From a virus, in the IMG/VR virus record IMGVR_UViG_3300027969_000074, positions 1-64,000 of that record: a stretch of DNA of 64,000 nt; one strand, 5' to 3'. Below the pieces are notes generated by a model. That model saw only the letters and a program-made list of their open reading frames with translations, did not search any database and was not told the origin of the DNA. Shown here piece by piece: positions 15,751-22,737 of this stretch (positions are counted from its first letter, which is position 1; the number at the start of each line of letters is the position of its first letter). The translations under genes were made by a program, and so were the position numbers.

Positions 15751-16554
15751 TGATTGTAGACTTGGAACCCAATGTGTTGTGCGACCGTCTGGTGTTTCTT
15801 CCCTAACCACTACATTGCCTAATGGATCCTGTTTTTGAGCATAGACTTCAAACTCAAAGGTAAAGTCGCCAGCTTCTCCATTTACTTGGCGATAATTTCT
15901 GATACTTGCTCCGCCTTGATCGTATGAAGCTTTCATTATTAATTTACCCCAATTCCATAATTGACAGATCTCATCTTGTGTTAAATCTTGCACCAATCGA
16001 TATGGAGATATTTTAGAGCGATAGAGCATTTCACATTTAATATAATTACCAATGCCAGCAAACAAGGACTGATTCATTAGTGCTTCTGCAACAGTTTTTT
16101 TCTGAACTTTAGGCAGTTCAACCTTTCTAACAAAATCATACATGCTGGAAGTTTGATCGTTTAACATGTCAAGCCCAAGGCTCTCCAATTTTTTTGAAAG
16201 CTCTGACTTCAGTGTGAACTTTAAGGTACCGAATCGGCGCTGATCAACAAAATACAGAGACGTACCATCCTCAAAACCTATTCGGAAATGGCTATGAGGC
16301 TTAAGGCCAGTTGACCAGTACCCGCTCATTCCCAGTGTTATCCAGAGGCATGTCTCGTCACTAAATTCCAGCCAGATGAATTTGCCCTTAACTCCACCGC
16401 CGGTCACACGGACTGGCACCGATGTTTTAACGTTAAGATCGGGAGCCCTTTTTAGGAAACGGCCACCTAGCACCTCAAATTGACTAATTGTTTTTGTTTT
16501 AGCGATTTCCGAGATTCCCTCGTAAACTCGTCTGCATTCCGGACCTTCTGGCAT
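15748..16554 (-). CDS. Fpg/Nei-family DNA glycosylase with a zincless finger
   Basis: This 268-residue base-excision repair glycosylase/AP lyase begins MPEGPECRRV, giving the catalytic Pro2 and Glu3. The helix-2-turn-helix is NQSLFAGIGNYIKCEMLYRSKISP (about 165-190). The C-terminal DNA-binding finger (about 237-268) keeps the overall form, including GRTTHWVPSLQ, but all four zinc Cys are replaced (DPLGN and WVPSLQ where Fpg has CxxC). It is therefore a zincless finger, as known in NEIL1 and mimiviral Nei. The substrate is likely oxidised bases; the exact specificity is unclear. Confidence 0.9.
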   Translation of the reverse strand: MPEGPECRRVYEGISEIAKTKTISQFEVLGGRFLKRAPDLNVKTSVPVRVTGGGVKGKFIWLEFSDETCLWITLGMSGYWSTGLKPHSHFRIGFEDGTSLYFVDQRRFGTLKFTLKSELSKKLESLGLDMLNDQTSSMYDFVRKVELPKVQKKTVAEALMNQSLFAGIGNYIKCEMLYRSKISPYRLVQDLTQDEICQLWNWGKLIMKASYDQGGASIRNYRQVNGEAGDFTFEFEVYAQKQDPLGNVVVREETPDGRTTHWVPSLQS

Positions 16555-16555
16555 T

Positions 16556-16565
16556 AGATAAATAA
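16556..16565 (+). promoter_or_regulatory. Motif B (late-type) promoter box
   Basis: AGATAAATAA lies 25 bases upstream of the ATG at 16591 and 1 base from the divergent glycosylase start at 16554, interleaved with a motif A box on the other strand. Confidence 0.55.
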
Positions 16566-16572
16566 GTTTATA

Positions 16573-16582
16573 AAATTATACC
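16573..16582 (-). promoter_or_regulatory. Motif A promoter box
   Basis: GGTATAATTT on the minus strand is about 18 bases upstream of the glycosylase ATG at 16554. The same 36-base gap carries the late-type box for the opposite gene. Confidence 0.5.
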
Positions 16583-16590
16583 AAAAACAA

Positions 16591-17157
16591 ATGAAAAATT
16601 ACATTGCACTATTTGAAAGCTTTGAAGAGAGTTACGATGAATTCCACCAAGCACCAAATACAAAATCGGATTCTTTTTACCATAATATTTCAAAAGATCT
16701 AATTGAATTAGCTAGTAACTATACAAATGAGCCAGTTGAAATTGATCAACACTCCAATAAGTATGAAACGGCAAGCCGAATTAAAGATTTACAAAATGAT
16801 CTTATTACAAAAATTTATGACGAATTTGGAGAAGATATTGCTCAAAGTTTTGCAGACGAGTCTGATGCACTATTAGCAAGCCTAGAAATTTCCGAAAAGA
16901 AAAAAGGTTTATGGGATAATATTAATGCAAAAAGAAAGCGTGGAGAAAAACCTGCAAAGCCAGGAGAAAAAGGTTATCCAGCTCCAGGTGCTTTAAAATC
17001 TGCACAGAAAACTGAAGAGTCTATGAATAAGAAAAAGGTATTTGCAAAGACAAATAATATTCCAGACAATGGAGTGTTAAATGGTTCTAAAAAAGATACT
17101 AATATGGAAACTGGTAAAATGCCTCAATCTTTAAACCCTCGTAAAACTACTCGATAA
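16591..17157 (+). CDS. Putative packaged virion protein with LWDNIxAKRKR motif
   Basis: This 188-residue protein has the leader MKNYIALFESFEE then SYDEF (F-x-x-F, F-E-E). Residues about 105-140 read KKKGLWDNINAKRKRGEKP followed by AKPGEKGYPAPGALKSAQ. This short basic motif is one I have seen in many unrelated phage and giant-virus proteins. It is probably a nucleic-acid-binding or packaging tag. The N-terminal half is helical and acidic; the tail is basic (LNPRKTTR). It is late by its motif B box. Confidence 0.65.
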   Translation: MKNYIALFESFEESYDEFHQAPNTKSDSFYHNISKDLIELASNYTNEPVEIDQHSNKYETASRIKDLQNDLITKIYDEFGEDIAQSFADESDALLASLEISEKKKGLWDNINAKRKRGEKPAKPGEKGYPAPGALKSAQKTEESMNKKKVFAKTNNIPDNGVLNGSKKDTNMETGKMPQSLNPRKTTR

Positions 17158-17162
17158 TTTAC

Positions 17163-17174
17163 TAGTATAACATA
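17163..17174 (+). promoter_or_regulatory. Motif A promoter box
   Basis: TAGTATAACATA on the plus strand is 20-31 bases upstream of the ATG at 17194. It gives the small gene its own promoter, separate from the late gene before it. Confidence 0.45.
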
Positions 17175-17193
17175 ACATAAATTTAAAAGCAAT

Positions 17194-17391
17194 ATGTATT
17201 ATCTAGCAAAATTAAGATTTGAGTCGGAAGACGACAACGGCAAAACGAAAAAAATTCGTGAACAGTACTTGGTTGAAGCAACTTCAATTGGAGAAGCCGA
17301 AGAAAAATTATTAAAAAGATTTGGTGAAGGAATTTCCCCATGTCAATTAGAAGCGGTTCAAGAATCAAAGATTCTAGGCCTAATCGAATAA
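17194..17391 (+). CDS. DUF4494-like small protein
   Basis: This 65-residue protein begins MYYLAKLRFESEDDNGKTKK, followed by EQYLVEATSIGEAEEKL. This is the pattern of DUF4494 proteins (single beta-beta-alpha unit) that are common in Bacteroidota and their phages. Function unknown. It has its own motif A box and ends 16 bases before a terminator. Confidence 0.65.
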   Translation: MYYLAKLRFESEDDNGKTKKIREQYLVEATSIGEAEEKLLKRFGEGISPCQLEAVQESKILGLIE

Positions 17392-17407
17392 CCTAACTTA
17401 CTTAAAT

Positions 17408-17437
17408 AAAAAAGAGAGCAATTGCTCTCTTTTTTTA
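17408..17437. terminator. Bidirectional terminator
   Basis: AAAGAGAGCAATTGCTCTCTTT is a perfect palindrome followed by T on the plus strand and by T from the A-run on the minus strand. It lies between convergent genes ending at 17391 and 17435. Confidence 0.85.
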
Positions 17438-17725
17438 TGTATGTTTTACTGGAACTTTACAGACTGAAATTATCTTTCCAATTGGCGACCACCTGGCCTC
17501 TTCTTCATATGCAAACTTTTTGGTATCCCAAAGTTTAACTGAGCCAGTTTGATTCATTAGGGTCTGGGCAGCGCGTTCTGTTAAATTTGGAAAAGAAATT
17601 GCAGCTTCAAACAGTGCAATTTTATAGGCTCCCCTAAACGTACCAATAACGCATAGATGAGTTTGGGCTTCTCCAGTGACAGCTGTTATTAAGCAGACTT
17701 CTTTTGCTCTGGCTGGACTAGGCAT
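17435..17725 (-). CDS. Hypothetical protein
   Basis: This 96-residue protein is unrecognised. It has three Cys, an Ala-rich helix (LFEAAISFPNLTERAAQTLM, about 38-57) and a basic C-terminus. It overlaps the preceding gene by 8 bases, implying translational coupling. Both would be transcribed from the motif A box at 17951-17960. Confidence 0.5.
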   Translation of the reverse strand: MPSPARAKEVCLITAVTGEAQTHLCVIGTFRGAYKIALFEAAISFPNLTERAAQTLMNQTGSVKLWDTKKFAYEEEARWSPIGKIISVCKVPVKHT

Positions 17726-17942
17726 TAAAATATACCGGAAATTTTTCGACTAGACTTTTCAAGATTTGATTGTCAGTCTGGCCAGTTTTTGACTTTTCGT
17801 AAATATGATCCATCATATCTATACTGGTTGAATTGCCAATTACTGCATCAATTTTACGATTAATAAATTGAGTCGGCCCGTTTAATTTTACCTGTCTAGC
17901 AACTTCGGCTGGTTCAGGTACAAAATATTTGTTAAATCCCAT
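17718..17942 (-). CDS. Hypothetical protein
   Basis: This is a 74-residue protein starting MGFNKYFVPEPAEVARQVK, unrecognised, mainly helical. I start at the ATG at 17942. An in-frame start 9 codons upstream would lie across the motif A box. The helix at about 55-70 (TDNQILKSLVEKF) could suit a small regulatory or dimerising protein. Confidence 0.5.
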   Translation of the reverse strand: MGFNKYFVPEPAEVARQVKLNGPTQFINRKIDAVIGNSTSIDMMDHIYEKSKTGQTDNQILKSLVEKFPVYFNA

Positions 17943-17950
17943 AGTAATAT

Positions 17951-17960
17951 TATTATACTC
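17951..17960 (-). promoter_or_regulatory. Motif A promoter box
   Basis: GAGTATAATA on the minus strand, 9-18 bases upstream of the ATG at 17942 and just beyond the terminator of the structured RNA. Confidence 0.5.
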
Positions 17961-17967
17961 TGTAAAC

Positions 17968-18000
17968 AAAAAAAAGGCTAGCTTTTTTACGGCTAGCCTT
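17968..18000 (-). terminator. Terminator of the structured RNA
   Basis: On the minus strand AAGGCTAGC and GCTAGCCTT form a perfect 9-bp stem, followed by seven or eight T. This fixes the strand and 3' end of the RNA at 18446-17968. Confidence 0.88.
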
Positions 18001-18446
18001 GGTATCGTCGGAAAAAACGTATGAGAGGGGTAGGGTTTACCTCCAATTTGATGCTGAGCTTGCGTTATAACGACAACCTTCGTACACTCCTGTCAGAGTC
18101 GACTCAAAGCAAGTTGGATCCGCTTGAATCACTATCGTGTTAACCACAACAGTACGAGTGCTTTATCCCACCTAGCAAAGGATTATTCAGCCATTTAACG
18201 GGACTATTTTATACCCGTATGCCGATTGCAAAATACCGAATATGTATATCAAAACCTTAGATTCCAGTGGTTAACTGGTTCAAGTTGATCGTTTGATCTG
18301 CTGGTTTCATCCAGCCCTTGCGGAGCATCCTCCTAATCTAAACCATTACCTGTTTTACAATCAGGTTGTTCTGGCACATACTCCTAACAGGATCATGACT
18401 TCCTACTAGGTTTTTCCAACGTAAATTAAAGAACGATTATTGTAAA
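17968..18446 (-). ncRNA. Large structured non-coding RNA, family unknown
   Basis: No open frame fills the 594 bases between 17942 and 18537, yet the sequence is less AT-rich than its surroundings and full of complementarity. On the minus strand CGTTGGAAAAAC (18421-18410) pairs with GTTTTTTCCGACG (18018-18006), closing a roughly 415-nt domain. Inside are hairpins ACCTG/CAGGT, GCTGG-ATGAAA-CCAGC, CCAGT/ACTGG and ACGGG/CCCGT, and a TTAGATT/AATCTAA pair enclosing several of them. A strong terminator follows and a TATAAT-like box lies at 18455-18461. I could not match RNase P, SRP, 6S or group I cores. Size and style recall ornate phage RNAs such as GOLLD or ROOL. Confidence 0.72.
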
Positions 18447-18454
18447 GTCTATTT

Positions 18455-18461
18455 ATTATAT
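18455..18461 (-). promoter_or_regulatory. Probable -10 box of the structured RNA
   Basis: ATATAAT on the minus strand, within CTAGATATAATAAATAG. A start about 7-10 bases downstream puts the RNA 5' end near 18446, some 25 bases before the closing helix. The exact start is uncertain. Confidence 0.45.
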
Positions 18462-18502
18462 CTAGTCTGGCCAAAAAGTTTTTGAAAAAATTTTAAAAGT
18501 AG

Positions 18503-18513
18503 CCAAATAAATA
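18503..18513 (+). promoter_or_regulatory. Motif B-like promoter box
   Basis: CAAATAAATAA lies 23 bases upstream of the ATG at 18537. It lacks the GA of the consensus. Confidence 0.4.
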
Positions 18514-18536
18514 ACCTAAAATAATTTTTATACATT

Positions 18537-19622
18537 ATGGCAGTAAGCTACACCAATCCAGTATGTTACAATGGATTAAATCGACCAAATAGAGATGCCG
18601 TTAGTTTCGGCCCAGTTTCATTAGGTACAGTTCGTAAAGACTACACTACTCTAATAAACAACAACTGGCGGGCAGGTATTAACCCAGGAATAAACACGGT
18701 AATCTATACTGACACGTATAGCCGCGGAGTTGATACTCAAGCAGCTGCGGTACCTTCAATTCATTGGATTAGTGGTCAATCTCAAGCAAATATTACTGAA
18801 CTAATTAGTCGTTTACCTGAAAGATCAGCAAATAATTACGAATTATTTGCAGATTATGCAACAGCTATTGCCTGGCTAATTGGTACTTATCAATACATGT
18901 TAGTTAACACAAAATATCCTGAATATTTACTACCTCCTGAATGTGCGGCAAATATTGAATTAGGATTCCTAGCAAGTTATCCAGGAACTGATATTGCGGT
19001 TTATGATTTAATTAGTAACAATAATTTTGGAGCAGTTGACGGTGCATTTGTTGCTCCAAGTGCTGGAAGTTTCGTAGGTTATTTTGAGACAGGCGGTAAT
19101 AACGGTAGATTAGAAACACCAAATCTTAGAAATGCCACTGGTAATAACTTCAATGGATCTCTAGTAGTAGAGGGAGTATTCTATCAAGATCGAGACTTAA
19201 ATGGCCACTATTTAGTAGGCACGCTAAACGATAGTATTTCAATTATAGTGGACAACCTAAAAATTACTGTAAAATCCGGTAATACTAATATGGAATTTCG
19301 TAATTTAGCACCACTACAAAACGCTGGAATATTTCATATGGTTGCATATGTTCCAGCTGGCGCAGAAGATCCAAACGACGCCAAACTTTGGATAAATGGT
19401 GTAGATATGGGAATGCCAGCGGTAAGCGGCTCAGGCTTAGCTTCAAGATCGGTTCCAAGTTTGTGTTTATGTGAATCTGCTATTGCTCTAACCCATGCAA
19501 CAACTACTCGAGTTTATGGATTTAAAGCTTATGAATACGGGAATGCGGGACAAGCAATAAGTGACGTTCCTAACCTTGCAACTGCAAACTATGCAGCAAT
19601 TTCTACGATTTACGGAATCTAA
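18537..19622 (+). CDS. Virion surface protein with LamG/concanavalin-like C-terminal half
   Basis: This is a 361-residue protein without signal peptide or packaged-type leader. The C-terminal 190 residues look like a laminin-G/concanavalin-type sandwich: GSLVVEGVFYQDRDLNGHYLVGTL, then LKITVKSGNTNMEFRNL, FHMVAYVPAG and AKLWINGVDMG, the usual strand order of glycan-binding jelly rolls, ending RVYGFKAYEYG. The N-terminal half is unrecognised. A head decoration or receptor/glycan-binding role fits. A motif B-like box precedes it, and it ends convergently with a 4-base overlap with the next gene. Confidence 0.65.
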   Translation: MAVSYTNPVCYNGLNRPNRDAVSFGPVSLGTVRKDYTTLINNNWRAGINPGINTVIYTDTYSRGVDTQAAAVPSIHWISGQSQANITELISRLPERSANNYELFADYATAIAWLIGTYQYMLVNTKYPEYLLPPECAANIELGFLASYPGTDIAVYDLISNNNFGAVDGAFVAPSAGSFVGYFETGGNNGRLETPNLRNATGNNFNGSLVVEGVFYQDRDLNGHYLVGTLNDSISIIVDNLKITVKSGNTNMEFRNLAPLQNAGIFHMVAYVPAGAEDPNDAKLWINGVDMGMPAVSGSGLASRSVPSLCLCESAIALTHATTTRVYGFKAYEYGNAGQAISDVPNLATANYAAISTIYGI

Positions 19623-19846
19623 TCTTTAAACTGATATTCTTTAGCAATGGATTCTCTTAATGAGAATCCATTGTCGTTTAAGAAGGACTGAAAATCTGTG
19701 AATTTATAATTAACACGGCAGTCAGTTTGACTACAGTGGACTGTAATATAGGTATGATTTAGGCAACTAACGCTGATGTCTTTAACTTGATGGTCAATTC
19801 CATCTTTGGTTAGGGTAGTATTGATTAGGGATAAACAGTCTCTCAT
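19619..19846 (-). CDS. Small hypothetical protein
   Basis: This 75-residue protein is unrecognised. It has four Cys spread over 4-43 (CLSL, SCLNHT, HCSQTDCR) that might bind a metal. It overlaps the upstream membrane protein gene by 4 bases. Confidence 0.5.
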   Translation of the reverse strand: MRDCLSLINTTLTKDGIDHQVKDISVSCLNHTYITVHCSQTDCRVNYKFTDFQSFLNDNGFSLRESIAKEYQFKD

Positions 19847-20067
19847 ACAGATAGTTTTTTATAACGCCAACGAAAGTAGATAGAGGATCCAAAGAATACT
19901 GCCGCAATACAGTACATAACGAAATTGGCTCGCCACAAGCTGCCAGTTGCTTCGATTAGCCAAAATTGGACAATATCGAAGCCAAATGGATTGAAAAATA
20001 GGGCAAGCATCATGCTCCAGGTTGATAGATTCCCAAATAGGGTTCTTCTTCGTGTTTCGACTATCAC
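19843..20067 (-). CDS. Small two-helix membrane protein
   Basis: This protein has up to 74 residues, with two membrane segments: WSMMLALFFNPFGFDIVQFWLI (17-38) and ANFVMYCIAAVFFGSSIYFRW (47-67). The N-terminus is basic (ETRRRTLF), and the WSMMLALFFNPFGFD region is one I associate with small phage membrane proteins. The start is a GTG at 20067, since no ATG lies between it and the upstream in-frame stop. An overlapping frame starting at 20074 has an ATG but reads less like a protein. Confidence 0.6.
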   Translation of the reverse strand: MIVETRRRTLFGNLSTWSMMLALFFNPFGFDIVQFWLIEATGSLWRANFVMYCIAAVFFGSSIYFRWRYKKLSV

Positions 20068-20143
20068 CGTCCATATGTGTCTATTTTTTCAAGCTCACTA
20101 ACTTAAGTTCGCCAGGAAATTTCTAAAATTTCAAATTTATTTA

Positions 20144-20404
20144 TTACCACTTAGGTTCCTCGCCAATTTGATCTAGTGCGCAATGAAAGCCTACCAGTCT
20201 GGTCTTGGCCTCTAAGAAACAGCCACATATACCGCACTGGGTTAGGATCTCGCCAAAATGCGGACACTCTTTACAAATTGCCATTCGACGGTCTTTTTCT
20301 GTATCATTCACAAATACTTTATTCATGATTCTACTAAGCACAGTAGTTTGTGGAACTGGTTGGTTATTGCTGCAACCACAGCCTTGAGTTGTTTCGTCAG
20401 CCAT
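20144..20404 (-). CDS. Small Cys-rich zinc-binding protein
   Basis: This 86-residue protein has two Cys pairs (CKECPHFG near 44-51, QCGICGCFLEAKTR near 56-69) and a last Cys near 76, plus an N-terminal CGC. The spacing fits a phage zinc-ribbon family of the type C-x-x-C-P...C-x-x-C-G-C. It is one base from, and probably coupled to, the UV endonuclease gene upstream (start/stop overlap at 20404). It may be a partner in DNA repair, by position only. Confidence 0.65.
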   Translation of the reverse strand: MADETTQGCGCSNNQPVPQTTVLSRIMNKVFVNDTEKDRRMAICKECPHFGEILTQCGICGCFLEAKTRLVGFHCALDQIGEEPKW

Positions 20405-21378
20405 TATGCTTCGATTTTTTCAAATAGTCTCTTATCGTCAAACTCTAAATAGCTTTCAAGTAAAGAGCTAAAACCTTCGCGATACTTAAGTACAGCTAAG
20501 TCTTTGGCCTTTGCCTCAATTTCAATATCTATTGCCTGACCATAATTATTTATTTGCTCATAAATGTAATCAGCATGAGACCTCGCAATTACGCTTGGAT
20601 CCTCGAATGTTTTTTTACTACTTGAATAATGAGTAAGCGGAGTATGGCCGTGCCAAGTGGTAGCAGCCAGCTTAAGCGCAGCCTCTTCAGTAAGATCACT
20701 AGTATTAAACCGGTGATGATGAAAATCAAAAGTAATAGGAGTACCTATTTCAAGATACACCAATTGATATAGATCGACTACTGAATATTGAGTAGCCTTA
20801 TCGTCATTTTCTACAACCAGCCTGGCTTTGGTATTTGGTTTAAGTAGTTGAAAATTCTCGCAAAAACGTTTAGCTGCTGCCGTTTTATCGCCATAAGTAC
20901 CGCCAATATGAATATTGATTGGGAAACCTACATTGGTTGGCAACTTCATAAGATCCATAATTTCGCAGTGCTGATCCAGATCCTTTACGGTTTTTGCAAC
21001 AACATCGGCTCTAGGAGAAGGCAAGACATCGAACTGGCCTGGGTGCATTGATACCCTGATATTATTTGCAACTGCAAACTTGCCAATCTCTTGCATGTCT
21101 GATAAAATTTCAGGAAAATGTGGCAGCATTTGAATTTCATATTCTGACATCCATGGAAAAATATCGCTTGACATTCTGTACACATAAATGCCATTGGCTA
21201 AATTCCATTCCAGAATTTTTAGAACATCTTTTATATTTTGATGTGCAAGCTCGGCACAATATTCAAGGCCCTTTTCCTGAAAGGTTTTACGGATCATACC
21301 TCGATTGGCTGTAATTTTTTGGTCGGCTAATGACAAGTTAATGCAACAATAACCCAAACGGACGTTAGTATCTTTCAT
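20404..21378 (-). CDS. uvsE: UV damage endonuclease (UVDE family)
   Basis: This 324-residue TIM-barrel enzyme nicks DNA 5' to pyrimidine dimers and other lesions. Seen in order: RLGYCCINLSL (7-17), the ENDD-like metal site in RLVVENDDKATQYS (about 185-198), SMHPGQFDVL (about 109-118), NIHIGGTYGDK (about 155-165), and TFDFHHHRFN (about 220-229), all UVDE hallmarks with conserved His/Glu/Asp ligands. The length is normal. A strong motif A box is just upstream of the ATG. It forms, with the Fpg-like, MBD4-like and ligase genes, a base/UV repair set. Confidence 0.93.
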   Translation of the reverse strand: MKDTNVRLGYCCINLSLADQKITANRGMIRKTFQEKGLEYCAELAHQNIKDVLKILEWNLANGIYVYRMSSDIFPWMSEYEIQMLPHFPEILSDMQEIGKFAVANNIRVSMHPGQFDVLPSPRADVVAKTVKDLDQHCEIMDLMKLPTNVGFPINIHIGGTYGDKTAAAKRFCENFQLLKPNTKARLVVENDDKATQYSVVDLYQLVYLEIGTPITFDFHHHRFNTSDLTEEAALKLAATTWHGHTPLTHYSSSKKTFEDPSVIARSHADYIYEQINNYGQAIDIEIEAKAKDLAVLKYREGFSSLLESYLEFDDKRLFEKIEA

Positions 21379-21383
21379 GTAGT

Positions 21384-21393
21384 TATTATACTA
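21384..21393 (-). promoter_or_regulatory. Motif A promoter box
   Basis: TAGTATAATA on the minus strand is 6-15 bases upstream of the uvsE ATG at 21378, the same spacing as at 15735 and 24515. Confidence 0.6.
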
Positions 21394-21669
21394 CAAAATT
21401 GTATTGGCAAGCTGAACCGATAGCCAAATACCTAAATACGAACCTGCTACTGAGCCGGCAACATAACCAAACCATTGGTGTAGTGAATCTTCGCTCTTTG
21501 CAATTTTTCGGATTACAAAAAAGTTTAGTGAAGCTATTGTAAAATCACTAACTGCTGCTAAGTGATATTGAGTTTCAGCAACTGCTCTAAAATTTATACA
21601 TAGAATTCCATATAGCACAAGCTGAATAGCAAATAGTAATAGACACTCCTTTAGTTTTAAAATATTCAT
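21391..21669 (-). CDS. Small integral membrane protein
   Basis: This 92-residue protein has about three hydrophobic segments (LLLFAIQLVLYGILCI, SDFTIASLNFFVI and YVAGSVAGSYLGIWLSV). It is unrecognised. It ends inside the motif A box of uvsE and follows the exonuclease gene by 9 bases. Confidence 0.6.
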   Translation of the reverse strand: MNILKLKECLLLFAIQLVLYGILCINFRAVAETQYHLAAVSDFTIASLNFFVIRKIAKSEDSLHQWFGYVAGSVAGSYLGIWLSVQLANTIL

Positions 21670-21678
21670 CCTAGTTAA

Positions 21679-22305
21679 TTAAAATTTGTTGGGTGATTGG
21701 TAACCATTCGTAACTGACCTGATGACTCTAACTACATCTAATGCATCCTGCAAAGCATCATGGGTTACTTCTCCAGATAGCTCGCATCGATCCATACATG
21801 TCTGTAAATTTGGTAAACTCTCGTCAGTGTGCCAGTCCATTAATAGAATAGCTGGATCCAGGATACGTTGCCTCATTTGAATTGAACTCATCCAGTTTGG
21901 AAGTTTCTGTAGAAATACTTTATCAAAACTTGCAAAGTTTTTACCGGCAACATTAATCTTTACACCACCAGTCGCTTCACATGGAAATCCGTTTGAGATT
22001 AACCACATTTGAAAAGATTTGGCAACAAGCCCGGCAGGTAAAATATTATGCTCTTTTCGATAGGCCAAACGCTCTTCCTTGGTTTTATTCTCAAGACCGC
22101 CAAGAATTTTTAAGATCCATGAATTTAATGAAAGCGCAAATGAACTTCCAGCATAAGCTTCATGTTCAATGATACACTGAAACTTAGGTAGCTGATCGTA
22201 AGGTACAGGCTTTTGAGTGTCTTCAATCACTGCACCGATTTGAAGAATTTGACAAGACTCTGGGTTAAGGCCAGTCGTCTCAATATCAATTGAAATATAT
22301 TTCAT
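21679..22305 (-). CDS. DnaQ-like 3'-5' exonuclease
   Basis: This 208-residue DEDDh exonuclease has Exo I as SIDIETTGL (Asp7, Glu9), Exo II as NVAGKNFASFDKVFL (about 113-127, with the FD Asp), and Exo III as HDALQDALDVV (about 180-190). It resembles oligoribonuclease/RNase T/DnaQ proofreading subunits and could trim DNA or RNA. It lies 11 bases from the ssDNA-binding protein gene, with which it is probably co-transcribed. Confidence 0.85.
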   Translation of the reverse strand: MKYISIDIETTGLNPESCQILQIGAVIEDTQKPVPYDQLPKFQCIIEHEAYAGSSFALSLNSWILKILGGLENKTKEERLAYRKEHNILPAGLVAKSFQMWLISNGFPCEATGGVKINVAGKNFASFDKVFLQKLPNWMSSIQMRQRILDPAILLMDWHTDESLPNLQTCMDRCELSGEVTHDALQDALDVVRVIRSVTNGYQSPNKF

Positions 22306-22316
22306 ATGTATATGGA

Positions 22317-22736
22317 TTAAAATGGTAAATCGCTATCATCACTAAATGGATTAGCTGGAGCGGCTGATTTTTTAGGACCTGTGTCAATTCCAAGACTGCG
22401 GAAGATTTCATCATCTTCGTCCTCTTCTTCAACTTTTTTACTTTTAGTGGATGCGCGTTGCTGACCACTAATTCGGTAAGCTTCAAGACTGTTGAAGTAT
22501 TTGGTTTGACCAGACTTATCAGTCCAGTCTCTACCTTTTACGTCAAACGAAATAGAGACAGTGTCTCCGATGCCGTATGAATCGATCATATCGCATTTAT
22601 CTTGGACTAATCCAAATATTATTTTTTGTGGGTACTTGTCCCCTGATTCAATTACAAACTCTCTTTTGCGAAAGCCTTTGTTAAATGTCTGTGCTGGGAA
22701 TATTTCGATAATTACCCCTGTTAATTCAAATGCCAT
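22317..22736 (-). CDS. DUF3127-type single-strand DNA-binding protein
   Basis: This 139-residue protein has an OB-fold-like N-terminal domain (MAFELTGVIIEIFPAQTF, then RKREFVIESGDKYPQKIIFGLVQDKCD) as in DUF3127 proteins of Bacteroidota. The acidic linker ends in DDSDLPF, the classic SSB C-terminal tip that recruits replication and repair partners. It therefore probably serves as the phage SSB. It lies between the exonuclease and guanylate kinase genes. Confidence 0.85.
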   Translation of the reverse strand: MAFELTGVIIEIFPAQTFNKGFRKREFVIESGDKYPQKIIFGLVQDKCDMIDSYGIGDTVSISFDVKGRDWTDKSGQTKYFNSLEAYRISGQQRASTKSKKVEEEDEDDEIFRSLGIDTGPKKSAAPANPFSDDSDLPF

Positions 22737-22737
22737 A

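Noticed and set aside
17968-18446. Group I intron or RNase P RNA
   Set aside because: An ATAGTCCC segment recalls a group I P7 strand, but no partner core, no exons and no interrupted gene are present. The RNase P universal segments (GAGGAAAGUC-like, ACAGAA) were not found.
19859-20074. A 71-codon minus-strand frame with an ATG, overlapping the membrane protein at 19843-20067
   Set aside because: Its translation has scattered Cys and no coherent membrane segments, while the other frame has two clean membrane helices and a 4-base overlap with the next gene.
20131-20147. A further motif B (GGTAATAAATAAAT, minus strand)
   Set aside because: It overlaps the 3' end of the zinc-binding protein gene and is about 70 bases from the next start, outside the spacing of the other boxes.
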